Shown here one piece after another: positions 15,639-23,393 of a stretch of DNA of 64,000 nt. Position numbers and translations under genes: made by a program. Position 1 is the stretch's first letter. Every line of letters begins with the position of its first letter. The stretch is from Actinomycetota bacterium (GTDB taxonomy: Bacteria > Actinomycetota > Acidimicrobiia > IMCC26256 > PALSA-555), in contig VGBR01000001.1 of assembly GCA_016870355.1 (NCBI GenBank), forward strand, positions 314,989 to 378,988, written 5' to 3'. The notes under the pieces were generated by a model. That model was not told where the DNA came from. It saw only the letters and a program-made list of their open reading frames with translations, and did not search any database.

Positions 15639-17543
15639 TCAGGCGGGTTCAGCCGCCAGCTGCGTGCGATACAGCTCGGAGTACATGCCGCCGGCATTCA
15701 GGAGCTCTTCGTGCTTGCCTTCTTCGATCACGCGACCCTCGTCGAGCACGACGATGCGGTCGGCCGCGACGATGGTCGACAGGCGGTGTGCGATCACGAG
15801 CGCGGTTCGCCCCTTGAGCGCCGCGGCGAGCGCGCGTTGGATCGCGAGCTCGGACTCGGAGTCGAGGTGCGACGTTGCCTCGTCGAGGATCATCACAGCC
15901 GGGTCAGACAGGAGGACTCGCGCGATCGCCAGCCGTTGCTTCTCGCCACCGGACATGCGGTACCCACGCTCACCCACGAAGGTGTCATACCCATCCGGGA
16001 GCATTGCGATCAGGTCGTGGATCCGCGCGGCTCGACACGCGGCCACCAACTCGACATCGGTTGCGTCGGGCTTGGCGTAGCGGAGGTTGTCGGCGATCGA
16101 CTCGTGGAACAGGTGCGGGTCTTGCATGACCATCCCCACCGCCCCACGCAACGATTCCAACGTGAGGTCGCGGACATCGGTGCCGTCAAACCGGAGCGCT
16201 CCCTGGCTGATGTCGTGGATGCGGGGCACGAGCAACGCGGTCGTCGTCTTGCCCGCGCCGGACGGTCCGACCAAGGCGACCAGCTCGCCGGGTTCGACGG
16301 TGAAGCTGATGTCGCGCAGGATCCAGGAGTTCTCGGTCTCCTCGTTCGGACTAGCGCCTTCTTCCAGTGACGCGATCGAGCTGAGGGCGGCGGGGGGGTG
16401 CTTGAACCAGACGTGGTCGAACTCGATGCGCCCTTTCGGGGTGGGTAGATCGATCGCGCCGGGTCGGTCTTCGATGAGCGGCGGGAAGTCGAGCACCTCA
16501 AAGACGCGCTCGAACGCGACGAGCGCCGTCATCACGTCGACCCGAGCTTGGGAGAGCTGGGTGAGCGGCTGGTAGATCTGCGCGACGTAGATCACGAAAG
16601 CCGCGTAGGTGCCGATCGAGATCACGTCGTCGATCGCGAACGTGCCACCGAGCCCGTAGACGACCGCCGTCCCCACCGCGGCCACGAGCGCTAGTGCTGC
16701 GAAGAGCACCCGCTGGTACATCGCGGTGCGGATGCCGATGTCGCGGACTCGACCGGCGCGATCTGAGAAGAGGTCACGTTCGCGGTTGTGCTGTCCGAAG
16801 AGCTTCACGACGAGCGCACCGGCCACGTTGAATCTCTCCGATACGGTGTTGTTCATCGACGCGTTGAGCTGCATCGACTCGCGCGCGGCAACCTGGAGGC
16901 GCCGCCCGATTCGACGCGCCGGGATGATGAACGCTGGCAGCACGAGCAACGTGAGGATCGTGAGTCGCCACTCGAGTGCGAGCATCACCGAGAGCGTGAC
17001 GCCCAGCATGATCGTGTTCGACACGACGTTGCCGAGCGTGTTGGTGACGGCCTGTTGCGCACCGATGACGTCGTTGTTGAGGCGTGATATCAGCGCGCCC
17101 GTCTGGGTGCGGGTGAAGAACGAGATCGGCAGGCGCTGCACGTGGTCGAACAGCTTCACGCGCATGTCGAAGATGAGACCCTCACCGATCCGGGCGGAGT
17201 ACCAACGCTGAAGCAACCCCAACGCGGCGCTCAGTAGCGCGAGCGCGACGGCGCCGAGCGCGAGCCCGACGACCAGCGTCTTGTCTCCGTCGGGGACCGC
17301 GTCGTCGAGGAGCGCCCTGAACAGCAGCGGGGGAAGCGCGCCGACCGCGGACGTCGCCACGGCCATCATCACGAAGCCGATCAGCAGCTTGCGGTACGGG
17401 CGGATCAGGACCATGACCCGCCGCAACATCGCCCGCTCGAAGCCCTTGCCGCGCACCTCGTCCGGGTCGCGCCGGAAGCTCATGAGCGTCTGGTGCATCT
17501 GCATGGACATGTCTCGGTCAACGGTACCGGGGAGCGCATTCAT
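15639..17543 (-). CDS. ABC exporter, fused membrane and ATPase domains
   Basis: About 634 residues: six-helix exporter membrane domain (first helix KLLIGFVMMAVATSAVGAL; FSFF-type coupling text PISFFTRTQTGALISRLNND) followed by an ATPase domain with Walker A VGPSGAGKTTT, signature YRMSGGEKQRLAIAR, Walker B VMILDEATSHLD and H-loop VIAHRLSTI. All catalytic residues are present, so it can act as a homodimer. Substrates of such exporters range from lipids to drugs and cannot be inferred. The start is ATG 17543 or ATG 17510; neither has a strong ribosome site. A much longer frame upstream (to 18692) is antisense to an acyl-CoA dehydrogenase and is not coding. Confidence 0.9.
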   Translation of the reverse strand: MNALPGTVDRDMSMQMHQTLMSFRRDPDEVRGKGFERAMLRRVMVLIRPYRKLLIGFVMMAVATSAVGALPPLLFRALLDDAVPDGDKTLVVGLALGAVALALLSAALGLLQRWYSARIGEGLIFDMRVKLFDHVQRLPISFFTRTQTGALISRLNNDVIGAQQAVTNTLGNVVSNTIMLGVTLSVMLALEWRLTILTLLVLPAFIIPARRIGRRLQVAARESMQLNASMNNTVSERFNVAGALVVKLFGQHNRERDLFSDRAGRVRDIGIRTAMYQRVLFAALALVAAVGTAVVYGLGGTFAIDDVISIGTYAAFVIYVAQIYQPLTQLSQARVDVMTALVAFERVFEVLDFPPLIEDRPGAIDLPTPKGRIEFDHVWFKHPPAALSSIASLEEGASPNEETENSWILRDISFTVEPGELVALVGPSGAGKTTTALLVPRIHDISQGALRFDGTDVRDLTLESLRGAVGMVMQDPHLFHESIADNLRYAKPDATDVELVAACRAARIHDLIAMLPDGYDTFVGERGYRMSGGEKQRLAIARVLLSDPAVMILDEATSHLDSESELAIQRALAAALKGRTALVIAHRLSTIVAADRIVVLDEGRVIEEGKHEELLNAGGMYSELYRTQLAAEPA

Positions 17544-17582
17544 CCCTTCACGCGTACGACCCCTCCACCTAAGGTCCGGCGC

Positions 17583-18743
17583 ATGGCCACTGACCCCGCC
17601 GTTCGGGAAGAGCTCGTCGCGACGGTCCGTCGCTTCGTGGAGAAGGACGTCGTGCCGGTGGCGTCGGATCTCGAGCACGCTGACGAGTACCCGGAGTCGA
17701 TCGTCGCGACGATGCGCGACCTCGGGCTGTTCGGCGTCACCATCCCCGAGGAGTACGACGGACTCGGACTCGACCTCCTCACCTATTGCGGGGTGATCGA
17801 AGAGCTCTCGGCCGGCTGGATGACCTTGTCTGGCGTGCTCAACACCCACGTCATGTGCGCCAACCTGCTGAAGCAGAGCGGGACCGACGCGCAGAAGAAG
17901 GCGCTCCTCCCACGGCTGGCGAGCGGCGAGATCCGCGGCGCGCTCTCGCTCTCCGAGCCCGATGCCGGCAGCGACACCAGCGCGCTGCGCTGCAAGGCCA
18001 CGCGTGACGGCGACGAGTACGTGGTGAACGGCACCAAGACATGGGTCACGAACGGGCAGCGCGCCGGGCTGGTTGCGCTCGCGGCGCGCACCGACGAGGG
18101 CATCACCTGCTTCATGGTGGAGAAGGACCCCGGCGCCGAGACGTTCGGCGGCATCAGCGTGAGCAAGAACATCGGCAAGCTCGGCTACAAGGGGATCGAG
18201 ACCGTCGAGATGGCGTGGGACGGGCACCGCATCCCCGCGACTTGCGTGCTCGGTGGGGAGGCCGGTCTCGGTCGCGGGCAGCACTTCATCCTCTCTGCGC
18301 TCGAGGTGGGGCGGATCAACATCGCCGCCCGGGCGGTCGGTGTCGGGCGGGCGGCGTTCGAGGCCGCCATCCGCTACGCGCAGCAGCGCCAGACGTTCGG
18401 CAAGCCCATCGCGCAGCACCAGGCGATCCAGACGAAGCTCGCCGACATGGGCACGCAGCTCCAGGCCGCGCGCCTGCTCACGCAGCACGCCGCGGAGCGC
18501 AAGGACCGTGGCGAGCGCTGCGACGTGGAGGCAGGCATGGCCAAGCTCTTCGCGAGCGAAGCTGCGTTCGAGATCGCCACCGAGGCGATGCGCATCCATG
18601 GCGGTGTCGGCTACACGACCGAGCTGCCCGTCGAGCGCTACTACCGCGACGCGCCGCTCATGATCATCGGCGAAGGCACGAACGAGATCCAACGGCTCGT
18701 CATCGCACGGGGCCTCCTCAGCCGGTACGCCATCGATGACTGA
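17583..18743 (+). CDS. Acyl-CoA dehydrogenase
   Basis: A 386-residue dehydrogenase of standard length. Motifs in order: VTIPEEYDGLGLDLLTYC, ALSLSEPDAGSDTSALRCKA (FAD/substrate loop), NGTKTWVTNGQRAG, RQTFGKPIAQHQAIQ and RIHGGVGYTTELPVERYYRD with EGTNEIQRLVIARGLL carrying the catalytic-base Glu at the short-chain position. It removes two hydrogens from an acyl-CoA, giving electrons to ETF. It is followed after 20 bases by a MaoC-type hydratase, so both probably act in one pathway; isovaleryl-CoA or another branched short acyl-CoA is possible (as in mycobacterial fadE19-MaoC-CitE loci), but this is inference. Confidence 0.9.
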   Translation: MATDPAVREELVATVRRFVEKDVVPVASDLEHADEYPESIVATMRDLGLFGVTIPEEYDGLGLDLLTYCGVIEELSAGWMTLSGVLNTHVMCANLLKQSGTDAQKKALLPRLASGEIRGALSLSEPDAGSDTSALRCKATRDGDEYVVNGTKTWVTNGQRAGLVALAARTDEGITCFMVEKDPGAETFGGISVSKNIGKLGYKGIETVEMAWDGHRIPATCVLGGEAGLGRGQHFILSALEVGRINIAARAVGVGRAAFEAAIRYAQQRQTFGKPIAQHQAIQTKLADMGTQLQAARLLTQHAAERKDRGERCDVEAGMAKLFASEAAFEIATEAMRIHGGVGYTTELPVERYYRDAPLMIIGEGTNEIQRLVIARGLLSRYAIDD

Positions 18744-18763
18744 CGCTCAATAGAGTTCGTGAG

Positions 18764-19270
18764 GTGACTGTGCACGAGCGACCGTTCGGCCGCTACTTCG
18801 AGGACTTCGAGCCCGGCGACGTCTACAAGCACTGGCCGGGCAAGACGATCACCGAGTACGACGATCATCTCTTCTGCATGATCACGATGAACCACCATCC
18901 GTTGCACACGGACGCGTACTTCGCCGAGACCCAGACGCAGTTCGGCAAGAACGTCGTGGTGGGGAACCTCGTGTACTCACTCGTGCTTGGGATGAGCGTG
19001 CCCGACGTGAGCGGGCTCGCGATCGCCAACCTCGAGGTCGAAGAGCTCAAGCACAGCAAGCCGACCTTCCACGGCGACACCATCTATGCCGAGACCAAGG
19101 TGCTTGACAAGAAGGAGTCGTCGAGCAAGCCCGACCGCGGGGTGGTGAGCGTCGAGACGCGTGGCTTCAACCAGCGCGGTGAAGAGGTCTGCTACTTCCG
19201 GCGCAAGGTGATGGTGCCCAAGCGCGAGTCTGCAACGCCGCGCCAACGCCCCTACGAGTCCCCTGAGTAG
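18764..19270 (+). CDS. MaoC-like (R)-specific hydratase
   Basis: A 168-residue hot-dog-fold hydratase. FEDFEPGDVYKHWPGKTITEYDD and the catalytic region MITMNHHPLHTDAYFAET hold the Asp/His pair expected in MaoC enzymes, followed by GNLVYSLVLGMSVPDVSG. The single-domain form with this N-terminus is the kind found next to CitE-like lyases and acyl-CoA dehydrogenases in actinobacteria, where it hydrates mesaconyl-, itaconyl- or methylglutaconyl-CoA. Start GTG 18764 (or GTG 18770) follows an AG-rich site. The stop overlaps the proposed CTG start of the HIT gene, so the two are probably coupled. Confidence 0.85.
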   Translation: MTVHERPFGRYFEDFEPGDVYKHWPGKTITEYDDHLFCMITMNHHPLHTDAYFAETQTQFGKNVVVGNLVYSLVLGMSVPDVSGLAIANLEVEELKHSKPTFHGDTIYAETKVLDKKESSSKPDRGVVSVETRGFNQRGEEVCYFRRKVMVPKRESATPRQRPYESPE

Positions 19271-19685
19271 CGACTGCCTGTTCTGTCGCATCGCCGCGGG
19301 CACGGAGCCTGCCGCGATCGTCGCCGAGACCGAGCACACGGTCGCCTTCCTCGACCATCGTCCGATCTTCCCCGGTCACACGCTCGTCGTCCCGCGCGAC
19401 CACGTCGTCACGTTGCGCGACCTTCCCGATGAGCTGATCGATCCGTTCTTCCGCGAAGTGCGCCGGCTCGCGGCCGCGGTGCAGGACGGGATGGACGCGC
19501 AGGGCACGTTCGTCGCAGAGAACAACATCGTGAGCCAGTCGGTGGCGCACCTCCACGTGCACGTGGTGCCGCGGCGGCGCAAGGACGGCCTCCGCGGCTT
19601 CTTCTGGCCCCGCACCACCTACACCAACGACACCGAGATGCTCCACGCCGTCGCCGCGATCCAGTCCGCACTCCCCGAACCCTGA
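19263..19685 (+). CDS. HIT family hydrolase, probable CTG start
   Basis: The frame encodes a complete HIT protein: DCLFCRIAAGTEPAAIVAE, then VAFLDHRPIFPGHTLVVPRDH and the active-site triad HLHVHVVPR near residue 100. HIT proteins hydrolyse nucleotide phosphoramidates or dinucleotides. The first ATG/GTG/TTG would be at 19413, inside the domain, removing a third of it. The frame is closed by TGA at 19209-19211; between there and the CxxC region there is no usual start, only CTG at 19230 and CTG at 19263. CTG 19263 overlaps the MaoC stop (CTGAGTAG) and is the likely start, giving 140 residues. A sequence error is the other explanation. Confidence 0.85.
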   Translation: MSSDCLFCRIAAGTEPAAIVAETEHTVAFLDHRPIFPGHTLVVPRDHVVTLRDLPDELIDPFFREVRRLAAAVQDGMDAQGTFVAENNIVSQSVAHLHVHVVPRRRKDGLRGFFWPRTTYTNDTEMLHAVAAIQSALPEP

Positions 19686-19700
19686 CCCCAAACCTTGGGG
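19686..19700 (+). terminator. Weak hairpin after the HIT gene
   Basis: CCCCAA (19686-19691) pairs with TTGGGG (19695-19700) across a 3-base loop directly after the HIT stop. The following bases are G-rich rather than T-rich, so termination is uncertain. Confidence 0.3.
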
Positions 19701-19744
19701 GTGGGCTTCTGCCTGTAGAGAACCGTGACTATTCTCTTTTCGCC

Positions 19745-20638
19745 GTGAGTGGAGTCCGTCTCACCTTCTACGGCGTTCGGGGCTCCACGCCCTGCGACGC
19801 CAAGCGCTACGAGCGCTACGGCGGGAACACCTCATGCGTCGCGCTCGAAGCGCCCGGGCACGACCCGGTGATCTTCGACCTCGGCACCGGCGTCCGCGAG
19901 TACGGCGACGTGGTGATGTCGCACTTCAAGGCCGAGCTCGAGGCGAACGCGCTCGTGAGCCCGTACCGCGCCTCGGTGCTGCTCACCCATCTCCACTGGG
20001 ATCACATCATGGGGTTCCCGTTCTTCACGCCGTTGTTCCGGCCCGACGCCTGCATCGACGTCTACGGACCCCGCCAGGACGCGGTGCCGCTCGGCGAGGT
20101 GTTCGCCGGCGTCATGAGCCCGCCGTACTTCCCGATTACGCCCGCTGATGTCGGCGGCACCGTTACGTTCCACGATGTCGAGAAGGACGACTTCGCGCTC
20201 AACGGTGCGAAGGTGCGTTCTCGTTGGGTGCGGCACACCGATCCGACGCTCGGTCATCGCATCGATCTCGAGGGCGTGTCGGTTGCGTACATCTCCGACC
20301 ACGGTCCGGGCTGCAACCCCGACGATGCCGACGACCACATCCCGCAAGATGTGCTCGAGCTCTGTGACGGTGCTGACGTGCTCATGCACGACGCGCAGCA
20401 CACGACTCACGAATACGAGACCAAGCGCCACTTCGGGCACTCGACCATCGAGTACGCCGTGCACATCGCGCGCGAAGCGGGCGTCCGCCACCTGATGCTG
20501 TTCCACCATTGCCCGACGCATGGCGACGACGCGATCGACGAGATCCTCCTGCACGCGCAGGAGCTCGCCGCTGCCGCACCCGATCTCGAGGTGAGTGCCG
20601 CAGCCGAAGGGCTCGTGCTCGACGTCCCCCGCAAGTGA
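19745..20638 (+). CDS. MBL-fold metallo-hydrolase (RNase Z/PhnP-like)
   Basis: A 297-residue metallo-beta-lactamase-fold protein. VRGSTPCDAKRYERYGGNTSCV and the metal site LLTHLHWDHIMGFPFF (HxHxDH near residue 83) are typical of the PhnP/RNase-Z-like group; later ligands are in YISDHGP, LMHDAQHTTHEY and LFHHCPTHGDD. Members cut cyclic phosphodiesters or RNA; the exact substrate is not shown. GTG 19745 starts it; its TGA overlaps the GTG of the flavin reductase (GTGA), beginning a chain of four coupled genes. Confidence 0.87.
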   Translation: MSGVRLTFYGVRGSTPCDAKRYERYGGNTSCVALEAPGHDPVIFDLGTGVREYGDVVMSHFKAELEANALVSPYRASVLLTHLHWDHIMGFPFFTPLFRPDACIDVYGPRQDAVPLGEVFAGVMSPPYFPITPADVGGTVTFHDVEKDDFALNGAKVRSRWVRHTDPTLGHRIDLEGVSVAYISDHGPGCNPDDADDHIPQDVLELCDGADVLMHDAQHTTHEYETKRHFGHSTIEYAVHIAREAGVRHLMLFHHCPTHGDDAIDEILLHAQELAAAAPDLEVSAAAEGLVLDVPRK

Positions 20639-21156
20639 GCAAAGGCGGCGGGTCCGGCAACGAAGACTTCTTTCGGCCCGACGCTGCAGAGTTCCGCCAG
20701 GTCCTGGGCCAGTTCGCCACCGGCGTCACCATCATCACTGCGATCGACGACGGCGAGCCCGCGGGTGTCGCCGCGAACTCGTTCACCTCGGTGTCATTGG
20801 ACCCACCCCTCGTGCTGTTTTGCGTCGCGCACACATCCAGCACCTGGCCCCGCATCGAGCGGGCCGGGAAGTTCGCCGTCAACATCCTCGGCGAACACCA
20901 AGAAGAGGTGTGCCGTCTCTTCGCGGCGAAGGGTGCCGACCGGTTCGCGCAGGTCAAGTGGCGTGTCGGCGTAGGTGGCTCACCGGTGCTCGACGACTGC
21001 ATCGCGTATCTCGACTGCGAGTTCTGGGCTGAGTACGACGGCGGCGATCACATCATCGTCGTGGGGCGCGTGCTCGACCTCGGGATCAACCACGACGCGG
21101 GGCCGCTCGTCTTCTACCAAGGCCAGTACGGCCGCGTGGTCGTCAGCGAGTCGTGA
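20635..21156 (+). CDS. Flavin reductase-like FMN-binding protein
   Basis: A 173-residue protein of the HpaC/flavin reductase family, which supplies reduced FMN or FAD to two-component monooxygenases. Signatures: FRQVLGQFATGVTIITA, GVAANSFTSVSLDPPLVLFCVA with the flavin-binding SF-TSVSLDPP segment, WPRIERAGKFAVNIL and a terminal GPLVFYQGQYGRV. GTG 20635 overlaps the preceding stop and is chosen over an upstream in-frame start inside the previous gene. No partner oxygenase is adjacent. Confidence 0.88.
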   Translation: MSKGGGSGNEDFFRPDAAEFRQVLGQFATGVTIITAIDDGEPAGVAANSFTSVSLDPPLVLFCVAHTSSTWPRIERAGKFAVNILGEHQEEVCRLFAAKGADRFAQVKWRVGVGGSPVLDDCIAYLDCEFWAEYDGGDHIIVVGRVLDLGINHDAGPLVFYQGQYGRVVVSES

Positions 21157-21335
21157 CCAACGCGGCGGAGCCCACCGCCGTGGTGATCGGCACCGACCCC
21201 ACTCGGGTCGGAGAGATCGTGGCCGACCTCGAAGCGCGTGGGCTTCGAGCCGCGGCGTTCGTCGGCGATCCGGCCGAGGACACCGACGCGGTCGCCGAGA
21301 TGCTCGCGGAGCTCTTCGGCCGACGCGGTGAGTGA
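21153..21335 (+). CDS. Small hypothetical protein, 60 aa
   Basis: The GTG at 21153 overlaps the flavin reductase stop as GTGA. The product is an acidic, Rossmann-like half unit: TAVVIGTDPTRVGEIVADLEARGLRAAAFVGDP. It may be a tiny nucleotide- or partner-binding protein; no family is recognised. Its own stop overlaps the next small gene by the same GTGA arrangement. Confidence 0.6.
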   Translation: MTNAAEPTAVVIGTDPTRVGEIVADLEARGLRAAAFVGDPAEDTDAVAEMLAELFGRRGE

Positions 21336-21445
21336 TCCAACCCAGCGAGCGCGTCAGCGCGGTGATCACCGGTCTCGTGCTGGTGCCGCTGTTTCATGGA
21401 CTCGTCGCGCACAACCCGCTGAGTCGCTCCGAACCAGCTTCGTAG
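21332..21445 (+). CDS. Small single-span membrane peptide, 37 aa
   Basis: GTG 21332 overlaps the TGA at 21333-21335, continuing the GTGA chain of the upstream genes. The predicted peptide is VIQPSERVSAVITGLVLVPL at its start and has one hydrophobic helix (about residues 9-25), then a short polar tail ending at TAG 21443-21445. The stop touches the first base of a strong hairpin, which is what the last gene of an operon should look like. No homologue is recognised; support is from gene order only. Confidence 0.5.
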   Translation: MIQPSERVSAVITGLVLVPLFHGLVAHNPLSRSEPAS

Positions 21446-21468
21446 ACCCTGACGCCGCCGTCAGGGTC
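21445..21468 (+). terminator. Strong hairpin closing the 19745-21445 operon
   Basis: A perfect 10-bp stem, GACCCTGACG (21445-21454) and CGTCAGGGTC (21459-21468), with a 4-base loop. No T-run follows on the plus strand. It begins at the stop of the 37-residue ORF. Confidence 0.55.
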
Positions 21469-21506
21469 GCTGGTAGCGTGCGGCTCGGAGGAGCCACGCG
21501 CGAGAG

Positions 21507-23393
21507 GTGAGCGATCGCGCCGCAGGTACCCTGCGGCGTAGCGAGCCGTGGCCCAAGCGGCCCGGCGCGCAGCGCCAAGGAGCGGGAAGAGTGGATCGGG
21601 ACAAGGAGCTGCGCCGAGCGGGGTGGCGGCTCATGGCCTCGACCCTGCGGCCGCAGCGCGGTTGGGTGATCACCGGGGTGCTCGCAGGCGCGGTGTGGAC
21701 GGCAGCCAAGATCATCATCCCTGCCTTCGCGGGCGCGGCGATCGACGACGGCATCACGCCAGGCAAGAGCGATGTCGTCGTGAAGTTCGTCGTGCTGATC
21801 CTCGTGGTTGGCATCGTCCAGGCCAGCGGCACCGCGCTCCGCCGCTACTGCGCGTTCCGCATCTCGTATGCGGCGGAGACCGACCTGCGCCAACGTCTGT
21901 TCGCGCACCTCCAACGCCTGCATTTCGCGTTCCACGACCACGCGCAGACCGGCCAGCTCATGGCCCGTGCGAACTCCGACATCCAGCAAGTGAACCAAGT
22001 GATCATCCTGCTGCCACTCACGATCTCGAACATCCTCGTGCTGATCGCCACCGTTGTGGTGATGCTGCTCAAGAGCGTCACGCTCGCGTTCGTCGCGCTG
22101 GGCGCGATCCCGTTCCTCGGCTACTTCGCGACCCGCTTCTCGCGTCGCATCGCACCCGTGGCGCTCGAGCTCCAGGAGGAGCTCGGCGACCTCTCGGGTG
22201 TGGTGGAGGAGAGCGTTGCCGGGGTGCGTGTGGTCAAGGGCTTCGGTGCCGAGCGCCGCCAGACGCAGCGGCTCGAGGCGGAAGCCGACTCGGTGCTCAA
22301 CCGCGCACTGGCGGCGGCGAAGCTGCGCGCCAACTTCTTGCCCCTCGTCGACTTCTTGCCCGCGCTCGCGCTCGTCGCCATCCTCTGGTACGGGGGACAC
22401 CTCGTGCTGGACGGCGAGCTCCAGGTTGGCGACCTTCTTCAGTTCAACTCGTACATCTTCATGCTCATCTGGCCGCTGCGACTCGGCGGGCTGCTCGTCG
22501 CGCAGTCGGCGCGATCCGCCGCCGCGGCCGGGCGCATCTTCGAGATCCTCGAGACCGACACCGCCGTCACCGACCCCGCGCGCCCGAAGCCGCTCCCCCC
22601 AGATGCGCCGGGTGAGCTGCGCTTCGACGACGTGCGCTTCGCGTACGCGCCTGGGCAGCCGGTGCTCGACGGCTTCGACCTCGTGATCCGCGGCGGGGAA
22701 GCGGTCGCGATCGTCGGCCCGACCGGGAGCGGGAAGACGACCGTGGCGCGGCTGCTCCCACGGTTCTACGACGTCGCTCGCGGGCGCGTGCTCGTGGACG
22801 GCGTCGATGTTCGCGACGTGCGGCTCGAGGAACTGCGCAAGAGCATCGGCATCGTGTTCGAGGACACGTTCCTCTTCTCCGACTCCGTCGCGACGAACAT
22901 CGCCTTTGCCGATCCGGAAGCACCGATGGAGACCGTCGAAGAGGCGGCTCGTCTTGCCAGCGCGCATGAGTTCATCATCGAGCTTCCCGATGGCTACGAC
23001 ACCGTGATCGGCGAGCACGGGTACTCGCTGTCGGGCGGGCAGCGTCAGCGTGTCGCCATTGCGCGTGCGGTGCTCGCCGATCCGCGCGTGCTGATCCTCG
23101 ACGACGCCACGTCGTCGGTCGACCCGACGAAGGAGCACGAGATCCGCGCCGCGCTTCAACAGGTGATGCGGGGGCGCACCACGCTGATCATCGCCCACCG
23201 CGCCGCCACCATCGCGCTCGCTGACCGCGTCGTGCTCATCGATGGAGGCCGCATCGTGGCCGCGGGCACGCACCGTGAGCTCCTCGACACCTCGGAGCGC
23301 TACCGCGAGGTGCTCGCGCAGGCCGAGATGCGAATGGTCGCCGCCGCGGTCGAAGACATCGAGGCGCTTGCCGACGGGGAGGTGTCCGAGTGA
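21507..23393 (+). CDS. ABC exporter subunit with degenerate catalytic site (heterodimer partner 1)
   Basis: A 628-residue fused exporter: six membrane helices (from WVITGVLAGAVWTAAKIIIP) and an ATPase domain with Walker A VGPTGSGKTTVARLLP, signature SLSGGQRQRVAIARA and Walker B VLILDDATSSVD, where the catalytic Glu is replaced by Asp. The next gene has the normal Glu but an altered signature, so the two form an asymmetric heterodimer with one weak and one active ATP site, as in BmrCD or TM287/288. GTG 21507 starts the longest frame; GTG 21591 has a better ribosome site (AAGGAG) and may be the real start, giving 600 residues. The stop overlaps the next start (GTGA). Confidence 0.92.
   Translation: MSDRAAGTLRRSEPWPKRPGAQRQGAGRVDRDKELRRAGWRLMASTLRPQRGWVITGVLAGAVWTAAKIIIPAFAGAAIDDGITPGKSDVVVKFVVLILVVGIVQASGTALRRYCAFRISYAAETDLRQRLFAHLQRLHFAFHDHAQTGQLMARANSDIQQVNQVIILLPLTISNILVLIATVVVMLLKSVTLAFVALGAIPFLGYFATRFSRRIAPVALELQEELGDLSGVVEESVAGVRVVKGFGAERRQTQRLEAEADSVLNRALAAAKLRANFLPLVDFLPALALVAILWYGGHLVLDGELQVGDLLQFNSYIFMLIWPLRLGGLLVAQSARSAAAAGRIFEILETDTAVTDPARPKPLPPDAPGELRFDDVRFAYAPGQPVLDGFDLVIRGGEAVAIVGPTGSGKTTVARLLPRFYDVARGRVLVDGVDVRDVRLEELRKSIGIVFEDTFLFSDSVATNIAFADPEAPMETVEEAARLASAHEFIIELPDGYDTVIGEHGYSLSGGQRQRVAIARAVLADPRVLILDDATSSVDPTKEHEIRAALQQVMRGRTTLIIAHRAATIALADRVVLIDGGRIVAAGTHRELLDTSERYREVLAQAEMRMVAAAVEDIEALADGEVSE

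Noticed and set aside
15639-18692. A 1017-residue minus-strand reading frame
   Set aside because: Only its last ~634 residues are an ABC exporter; the rest is antisense to a well-supported acyl-CoA dehydrogenase and has no domain.
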